Origin: Venturia oleaginea
Taxonomy: Eukaryota > Ascomycota > Dothideomycetes > Venturiales > Venturiaceae
DNA length: 64,000 bases
Reading direction: 5' to 3'
Assembly (NCBI GenBank): GCA_013176395.1
Contig: JABMLP010000006.1
Span: 310,001-374,000, forward strand
Below, one piece after another: positions 58,407 through 64,000 of this stretch (position 1 is the first letter of the stretch; every line of letters begins with the position of its first letter). Under the pieces are notes generated by a model. It had not been told where the DNA came from, made no database searches, and saw only the letters and a program-made list of their open reading frames with translations. The position numbers and the translations under genes were made by a program.

Positions 58407-59513
58407 ACGTAATTCACTAGCGAGCGGGCCACACCACCGAGCGGGCCACCGAATCGATCATCTCATCTTTGCATGCTTACACCACCACAACGCCTTTATT
58501 AATCAAGACTATCTATTATACAGAAGATTATCGATATTTAGGGCAATCGCTCGCAGCATGGTCAAAGCCCTTACATACAAAACAACTAGGTAAACCAAAG
58601 CAATTCCCTTGACTTGCACTACTTGATGACGAGGCTGTTGCAACAACTGTTTGCTGTATAGGAGCAACACTTGCCTGTATAGGCTGCTGTACAGTATTCT
58701 CCATCAGGCCTTGTGCCTCTGCAACTGTAAGTGTTATTTTCTTTGAGATCTGCTTTTTTTTGACTGCTCTCTTCCTCTTTTGCCTCTCATTCGCTGCTCT
58801 CAATTTCTCATTCTCATCTGCCAGCAGTCGCTTCGATTGCTGTAACCCACTCCCGATCGCCTGGCTGTAATTGAGGTGGCTTGCCCCGTCGATCTGAGGT
58901 AGTAAGGACGCGTGAGGTGCTTGCAATACCCATTGCAAAGCCAGTCTCATCGAAGTTATAGATATCCTCCTCTTGAATGCCGTATTTCTGAATTGTATTA
59001 CTCACAAGCCGAAACCAGGCTCCGATAAGCTCTGCATCTTCGCATTGAGCACGCTGATAATCGTACTTGCGATTGAATCTCGATTGCAGGGTAGGCTGTC
59101 GCTTGATGAACCTGGCAGACCAGTTGATACCGATTGAGGCTGAGGGACCGACGCGTTGTTGAAGCAGTAATTTCGCCGCATTCTGTACTGCACAGACTCG
59201 AGCAGGATAGCCTCGATTATCCATTGAGATAATCCAGTGAGTTAAGACTTCTTCCTCTGTGGGAGTAAGTTTGTGGCTGTTTGCGCGCGTTGCGACGCGT
59301 GCAACGCGTCCAGAGAGGCGATATTTGAGGGTACTGTATGGTACATTATAAGCTAATGCAGCTTGGCAAATAGTTGTGATTTGGCCTTTTTGATAGGCTT
59401 GAAGAGCAAGAAGTAATCGGCCTTCTTGCTGGGCTTTAGAAGGCATGAGGTGGTGGTGTAGAGGCTTGCAAAGATGAAATGATCGATTCGGTAGCCCGCT
59501 CGGTGGTGTGGCC
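58407..59513 (-). mobile_element. pogo-D: core-deleted pogo element, right end cut by the LINE
   Basis: The left end ACGTAATTCACTAGCGAGC follows TA at 58405-58406, then comes GGGCCACACCACCGAGCGGGCCACC. The matching right repeat (GCCCGCTCGGTGGTGTGGCC) stops at 59513, where the LINE tail begins, so the outermost right bases are displaced beyond the LINE. The element encodes a core-deleted transposase on the minus strand. Confidence 0.8.
58528..59446 (-). pseudogene. pogo-D transposase remnant, DDE core deleted
   Basis: Reading from ATG 59446: HTH (TICQAALAYNVPYSTLKYRL), CENP-B-type HTH (TPTEEEVLTHWIISMDNRGYP, GINWSARFIKRQPTL), EEDIYNFDETGFAMG with the first Asp, and RRGKPPQLQPGDREWVTAI. It then jumps, with a frame change near 58815-58850, to a basic coil (ENEKLRAANERQKRKRAVKK) and a C-terminal zinc knuckle (CFVCKGFDHAASDC). 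The second and third catalytic Asp regions are lost. The layout parallels pogo-A, though the deletion endpoints differ. Confidence 0.82.
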
Positions 59514-59805
59514 GATTGATTGATTGATTGATTGATTTTATCCTACTCGGTTGCAGCCGCTTAATCACGCAGCTATGCCCGGTTAGGGGGACTTCATCAG
59601 ACAGCCGACACGTGATATGATCTACCACGTCCCACTTCGCCCTGCTTACCAAAACAAGACCAGCTATCCCCTCGATCCCCCCTCTTTTCCCTCAACCACT
59701 ATTTCCAAATGCCCAATGGCTCTTGTAAATATCGGTTGTTCTACCAGTACATCTGTGCTATCTAGATTCCGGGAGGCAATGCCTCATATTTCGCTTTCCG
59801 TCTAC

Positions 59806-62800
59806 CTACAGTCTCCCCTCAATGCTCAGCGTCGTCTGCGCGTTTTCGATCCCACTATGCCCAAGGACCCGCGTCTGTTCCATGAATCTGATAGCTTTTG
59901 TGGCTAACTTATGCGTAGTCAAGATATTCCGGAGGTTGTTTCGTCCTGGGAAGCGGCCCAACTCGTCTCTCCGGATGTCCCGGAACTTGCGGCATTCCAG
60001 GATGATATGGGCTACGGTCTGCATCCCTTCACGGCAGTCACACCTAGAGTCTGGGATACCTTGGACACGTCGGCTGAAGAGGAAGGCCTTGAGCCCTATC
60101 TTTTCAGTTCTCATCTGTACGAGGATCGCACTTTCTCGCTTGCTCCGGTCTTGATGGAGTTGGAGCACCCTTTTAGTAGGCTTAGGTGTGTATCTCCTCG
60201 TGGCTTTCCCCTTTGTCTCGGATTTCCAGCTAGTCAACCATTGTTTATTCACTACCTTCCAGCACCACGTCTTGATTGTCGTTCTTAGCGGGTACAGTTC
60301 CGGTGGCATATCAGCTCTTGGTCCTTTCTCTCCGTCTTCTCTCCATCCAGTGGCCTCCCTGGCGGCTTGGTCAGCGGCCTCGTTCCCGTCAATTCCCTCG
60401 TGGGCAGGGATCCATCGGATGTTCACGATAGCTCCGTACTCGTGAAGTTGTGTGATCCGTTGTACAACCCGCTTGACAATGTATGCTCCTGATCGGCCTT
60501 CCGGCCTTGTCAGCGAGCGTATCGCTGCCTGGTTGTCGGTGAAGATATTGATGTCTCTCCGTTCGTTTCCTGCCTCGATGTCTGTTTGAACCATATGCAG
60601 CGCTAGATTTATTCCTTGAAGTTCAGCTGCGTACACCGTGGAGGTCGTCTCAGGGCCCATATACGTGCTTCTCGTCTGTCTTTTCAGCGGCCAGACTGCT
60701 GCAGCGCCTGTATGTCCGTCTATGCTACTCCCATCTGTATAGATGCAAATATTACCCTCGACTCTAGTGACGGAGTCGTGCTCAGAGTGTGCCGCTTCAT
60801 CGCTTGGTGCGATATGTGTCTTTGGGCCTTGCCACCATGGTGCTGCTACGAACGGCGGGATTGTCTCTCGCTTGTCGAGATTTGCTGCTCCTTTCTCTTC
60901 GGCGTCTCGATATATGTTGTATAATGGGCTATCGTAGCTTGCTCGTTGTCTTGACCTTGGTTCTCCGAATTGAGTATCTAGCAGTTTAGGGAGGTCTTGG
61001 CACGTGAGTATACGGCTGAGGGTTTCAGTGTTGTGTTTCCAGATTTGTTGTTCGACTGGGAGCAGGTAGGTCTCTATGTCGAGGGCGACTCTGGATGTCG
61101 CTTTGAACGCTCCACAGATAATTCGTGCTGCACGTGCTTGGATTGACTGAAGTGTGTCAAGCGTTTTTCTCGTGTATGGTTTTCCCCTCATTCCTGAATT
61201 CGACCAGATTGAACACGCGTACATCATCTGAGGGACTACTACTCCGCGGTAGATTTTTCGCATATCTAGCAGACTGACGCCCCATGTTGAGCTGCCCAGA
61301 GAGCACAGTGCGTTCACTGTTTTTGTAGTTTTCCGCTTGATTTCTTCGATGTGTTCCTTCCATTGGAGTTTGCTGTCTAGCGTCACGCCTAGATATTTGC
61401 ACGTTGTCTTAGGCGCAATGCATCCCCATGCCGTTTGAACGGGCTGTTGTGTGTTTATACGGGTGCGTCTTCTTGTGAAGTGTGTCAGTTGGAACTTTTC
61501 TGGGGCGAATTTTGATGCATGTGTCTTTGCCCAACAGTTTGCCTTTTCCAGCGCGTTTTCGAGTTTCTTGCACGTTTCTTCTGTTGTGTTGCCCCATGTA
61601 AGTATGGCTGCGTCATCGATATAGCCTGTAGCTGCAGTATCGTCGCCTGAGTCGCATTGCTCAATAAGGTCAGAGTTGTAGAATATGTATAAGATGGGGG
61701 ATAGGGGCGATCCCTGTGGTACCCCAGTCTCGACCGTGTACTCGTCAGATTCGTAGCCATCGATGACAATTCGCGTGCGTCTATCGCTCAGGAAGCTAGC
61801 AATCCATCGTACTGTTCTCTCATCAACTTTTCTTTTCCGAAGATTGTGTAGGAGTCTCTTGTGGGATACGTTGTCGAAGGCGCCTGACACGTCAAGGAGC
61901 AGCAGGCTAGCGACTTGTCCTTTTCCGTTGTTCCAAGCGTTGTAGATTCTCTCGATTACAGCGTGTAGTGCGTGTTCCGTTGACCTTAACTTCCTGCCTC
62001 CCATGTGCATCCTTGGGATGACTTGGTGTGTTTCCACCAGGTAGCTAAGTCTCTTAGCGATTACTGCGTCCATGGCCTTGCCAATCGTATTCAGGAGCGC
62101 AATAGGTCGGTATGCCTTTGGAGTCGAGTAGTCGTCCTTCCCTGGTTTGCGTAGCACTACCGTGGTCGAGCTTTGGAAATGTGTCGGGTAGTGGCCCAGT
62201 TGTAGGCTCTGGTTCATGATTGTCGCCAGGTGTCCCACCAACATATAAGATGCCGTCTGCAAGGCCTTGTTTGGGATCCCATCCGGTCCCGGGGCCTTGA
62301 AGGGTGACGCTGCTTGTATTGCGTCCAGTACCTCCTTCTCAGTAACGTTTGGCATTGGTATACAATCATCATATCTTGCATCCTGTAGATCGTCGAGGTC
62401 TGCTTCTGGCGGTGCTGGGAAGAAGGCGTCCCGAAGGAGAATCGTTTTTGCCGAGGGTGTAGTAGCCTGGTTGCCGGTCGTCGGACACTTGATAATTGGC
62501 GTCACACTTGGGGGCTGGCTTTCTCTATTGCGCGCCCACTTGGCTATTTTCCAGAGGGATTCAGTGGAGCTTGCTGCCATTTCTACGCGGTCTCTGTGTG
62601 CTTGCCGAAGCGCCTTCTTGATCGTCCGTGTCTTGTGGTTCCTCGCCTCGCGGTAGTTTTCCCATGTCTCCTCCGTGTGTCTTCTCTCGTGTATGCGCCT
62701 TAGACGTTTTGTATCTGCCAATGCTCTCGAGCATGTTCCGTCCCATCCCTCTTTCGCCTTGGTGCATGGTCTTGTGAGGGGAATTGTCTTCGCTGCTGCA

Positions 62801-63687
62801 TCTTTGATCGCTTTGACTAACTCCATCGTGTACATGTCTAGCGCTGCTTTCGTCCTTGGTCTCCTTCGTGCCGGTAGGGTGTCTCTGAGCGTCCCGCAGA
62901 ACTCCTTGCAGTCTAGGAGTTTCCAGTTGCATCCTGGCCTGATTTCCGTGGAGCGCGTCCGGAGATCCAGTATGATGCTGATGGGGAGGTGGTCTGAGTC
63001 GTGGTCTAGCTCTCTGTCTACTCTGCTACTGATGGTCCTGTCAATCAAGCCTAATGTCATCCAGCACATATCAATCGTCGTCCTGCTGCTGCCTTCTTCG
63101 TACGTTACCGTTCCGGGCTGCAGCATGCTTGACATATCAAATCTCTCCATAATTTCGATAAGTTCTTCCGCTTCTCGGTCTTCGTGTGCGACCTGCGCTC
63201 CGCCCCACATTCTATGGTGTAAGTTCAAGTCGCCTAATACCATCTGTTCTTTCAGCGCGTGTTCCTCCAATCGAGCTCTTAGGGTCGGCAGTGAGCTGAT
63301 GCGGTTTGGCATGTTTTGGACCGTATTGTAGACGTTGTGTATTACCAGCTCGTTTTCTGTTTGATCGCCATTGCTGATACTGATTCTCAATGAGCAGACG
63401 TCTCTTGTGTGCTGTTCGAATTGCAGGCTGCCGTGGTCTAGCCTTTTGTTGACAAAGAAACACACCCTTGCTGGGCCATCCTCCTTGTTCGTTGTCGGAT
63501 AGTATAAGTGGAATATATTCTTCGCTGGGTGGTGTGTTGTCGACATGAAGGGGTTGCGCCACGGTTCTTGGATAGCAATAATATCGTATTCTGCTACTCT
63601 TGGATCACGGAGTAGAGTTGCCATAACCGTATCCCTTGATTTGCGTACGTTGTACTGTAGTATATTAAGTTGGTCCTTCTCTTTCAT
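59806..63687 (-). CDS. LINE ORF2: endonuclease, reverse transcriptase, RNase H polyprotein
   Basis: 1293 residues with no stop. The N-terminus is an apurinic-like endonuclease (LNILQYNVRKSRDTVMATLL, IIAIQEPWRN, VLGDLNLHHRMWGG, DHDSDHLPISI). The reverse transcriptase follows (APGPDGIPNKAL, YRPIALLNTIGKAMDAVIAK, LLLDVSGAFDNVSH, GVPQGSPLSPILYIFYNSDL, GYIDDAAILTWG, where IDD replaces the common ADD). RNase H comes next (CIYTDGSSIDGHTGAAAVW, FTDNQAAIRSL, RWIPAHEGIDGNEAADQAA). A C-terminal Cys/His segment (CDCREGMQTVAHIILEC) ends the protein. It copies its own mRNA at a nicked target. The presence of RNase H fits the I/Tad groups. All catalytic motifs appear intact. Confidence 0.95.
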   Translation of the reverse strand: MKEKDQLNILQYNVRKSRDTVMATLLRDPRVAEYDIIAIQEPWRNPFMSTTHHPAKNIFHLYYPTTNKEDGPARVCFFVNKRLDHGSLQFEQHTRDVCSLRISISNGDQTENELVIHNVYNTVQNMPNRISSLPTLRARLEEHALKEQMVLGDLNLHHRMWGGAQVAHEDREAEELIEIMERFDMSSMLQPGTVTYEEGSSRTTIDMCWMTLGLIDRTISSRVDRELDHDSDHLPISIILDLRTRSTEIRPGCNWKLLDCKEFCGTLRDTLPARRRPRTKAALDMYTMELVKAIKDAAAKTIPLTRPCTKAKEGWDGTCSRALADTKRLRRIHERRHTEETWENYREARNHKTRTIKKALRQAHRDRVEMAASSTESLWKIAKWARNRESQPPSVTPIIKCPTTGNQATTPSAKTILLRDAFFPAPPEADLDDLQDARYDDCIPMPNVTEKEVLDAIQAASPFKAPGPDGIPNKALQTASYMLVGHLATIMNQSLQLGHYPTHFQSSTTVVLRKPGKDDYSTPKAYRPIALLNTIGKAMDAVIAKRLSYLVETHQVIPRMHMGGRKLRSTEHALHAVIERIYNAWNNGKGQVASLLLLDVSGAFDNVSHKRLLHNLRKRKVDERTVRWIASFLSDRRTRIVIDGYESDEYTVETGVPQGSPLSPILYIFYNSDLIEQCDSGDDTAATGYIDDAAILTWGNTTEETCKKLENALEKANCWAKTHASKFAPEKFQLTHFTRRRTRINTQQPVQTAWGCIAPKTTCKYLGVTLDSKLQWKEHIEEIKRKTTKTVNALCSLGSSTWGVSLLDMRKIYRGVVVPQMMYACSIWSNSGMRGKPYTRKTLDTLQSIQARAARIICGAFKATSRVALDIETYLLPVEQQIWKHNTETLSRILTCQDLPKLLDTQFGEPRSRQRASYDSPLYNIYRDAEEKGAANLDKRETIPPFVAAPWWQGPKTHIAPSDEAAHSEHDSVTRVEGNICIYTDGSSIDGHTGAAAVWPLKRQTRSTYMGPETTSTVYAAELQGINLALHMVQTDIEAGNERRDINIFTDNQAAIRSLTRPEGRSGAYIVKRVVQRITQLHEYGAIVNIRWIPAHEGIDGNEAADQAAREATGWREDGEKGPRADMPPELYPLRTTIKTWCWKVVNKQWLTSWKSETKGKATRRYTPKPTKRVLQLHQDRSKRESAILVQMRTEKIGLKAFLFSRRVQGIPDSRCDCREGMQTVAHIILECRKFRDIRRDELGRFPGRNNLRNILTTHKLATKAIRFMEQTRVLGHSGIENAQTTLSIEGRL

Positions 63688-64000
63688 AGATCCGAGTCCT
63701 CATCGATTTCCATGTATTGTGTGTTTCTACATGTTAGGGTATTGCCCTCTAGCGCCTCAAGCGCTCTCCTCGACATCTTCGTTGCTCTTTGTGGCCTTTG
63801 ACTCTGGTGTGATCCTTCGTTCTCCTTGTCTCCTGGAGCAGGTCTCTTTTGTCCATTTCCAGGTAATAGTTGCATCCCTCTGGTCCTTGGCCCTTGGCGT
63901 GAGGTCAGGTCTGTGGTTGACCTCGTTCTTCCAGGAGGTTCTCGGGCGGAATTTTGAATAGGTATTTCATCACAGGTGAACATCGTAGGGTGATACCGAG
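63684..64000 (-). CDS. LINE ORF1 (gag-like), C-terminal part
   Basis: The frame is open from the window end to a TGA at 63686-63684 and overlaps the ORF2 start in the sequence ATGA, so translation of ORF2 may use stop-restart coupling. The visible part is Arg/Ser/Pro-rich (PPGRTRSTTDLTSRQGPRTRG) and ends with an acidic tail (YMEIDEDSDL). No CCHC knuckle is seen in the portion present. The rest lies beyond position 64000. Confidence 0.75.
   Translation of the reverse strand, partial: RYHPTMFTCDEIPIQNSAREPPGRTRSTTDLTSRQGPRTRGMQLLPGNGQKRPAPGDKENEGSHQSQRPQRATKMSRRALEALEGNTLTCRNTQYMEIDEDSDL

Larger units (their letters stand above)
59514..64000 (-). mobile_element. Non-LTR retrotransposon (Tad1/I-like LINE), 5' end off the window
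   Basis: Minus-strand element. Its 3' end (GAGTAGGATAAAATC plus a (CAAT)n tail) lies at 59514 inside the pogo-D terminal repeat. It contains ORF2 complete and the 3' part of ORF1. The 3' UTR matches the ends of copies A and B at 5.7-8.6 kb. The long undamaged ORF2 suggests a recent insertion. Confidence 0.92.

Noticed and set aside
1..64000. CRISPR arrays, tRNA and rRNA genes, bacterial-type defence or secretion systems
   Set aside because: None was seen by eye. The tandem repeats present have no unique spacers, and the gene content is wholly fungal.

Overview
The window comes from a filamentous ascomycete. Genes carry short GT-AG introns of about 46-70 bp, and the set includes a fungal-type 331-residue CDK1, an ERT1/AcuK-type zinc-cluster regulator, a PTH11-like rhodopsin-fold membrane protein, a secreted GH43 enzyme and a berberine-bridge-like oxidase. 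A Dothideomycete is my guess from the overall flavour; the sequence does not prove it. No bacterial-type operons, CRISPR arrays, rRNA or convincing tRNA genes were seen.

Layout. Positions 1-2.8 kb hold the 5' part of DPH2 (diphthamide synthesis, cut by the window edge) and a fungal-specific DUF7726-type protein, both on the minus strand. From 3.18 to 14.7 kb lies a transposon-rich island. It contains a pogo-type element with its catalytic core deleted (pogo-A, 3180-4321), a Tc1-like element (4704-9171) split by two tandem LINE-tailed non-autonomous copies (5752-7355 and 7369-8617), a secreted-protein gene with a frameshift (10503-11395), and a nearly complete but inactivated pogo element (pogo-B, 12676-14704) that carries its own MITE-like insert. 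A decayed unidentified gene (about 14806-15720) sits next to QRI7.

The core from 15.7 to 56.2 kb is gene-rich, and most exon structures could be resolved by phase. In order: QRI7 (mitochondrial t6A), a patatin-type lipase, a YANK-type AGC kinase, a MYND-finger protein, a URI/Bud27-type prefoldin, a cytochrome b5-FMN dehydrogenase, a secreted protein with copper-monooxygenase-like His motifs, a rhodopsin-fold membrane protein, a GH43 hydrolase, a bicovalent-FAD-type oxidase whose frame is broken by an 8-bp repeat, a small hypothetical protein, ketopantoate hydroxymethyltransferase (divergent from CDK1), CDK1, a 13-exon MFS transporter with three inflated introns, and ERT1. The neighbours do not form an obvious pathway cluster. 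The arrangement looks like ordinary fungal housekeeping and accessory genes between repeat islands.

The right end (57.5-64 kb) is a second nested island. Pogo-C carries a solo LTR and is interrupted by pogo-D. Pogo-D is interrupted inside its terminal repeat by a LINE whose ORF2 (endonuclease, reverse transcriptase, RNase H) is open for 1293 codons. This LINE shares its 3' end with the two tandem copies at 5.7-8.6 kb, so it or a close relative is the likely source of the machinery that mobilised them. No wholly new system is claimed. The most unusual items are the LINE-tailed tandem copies, the modular ends of the pogo family, and the secreted HHM/HLH protein.
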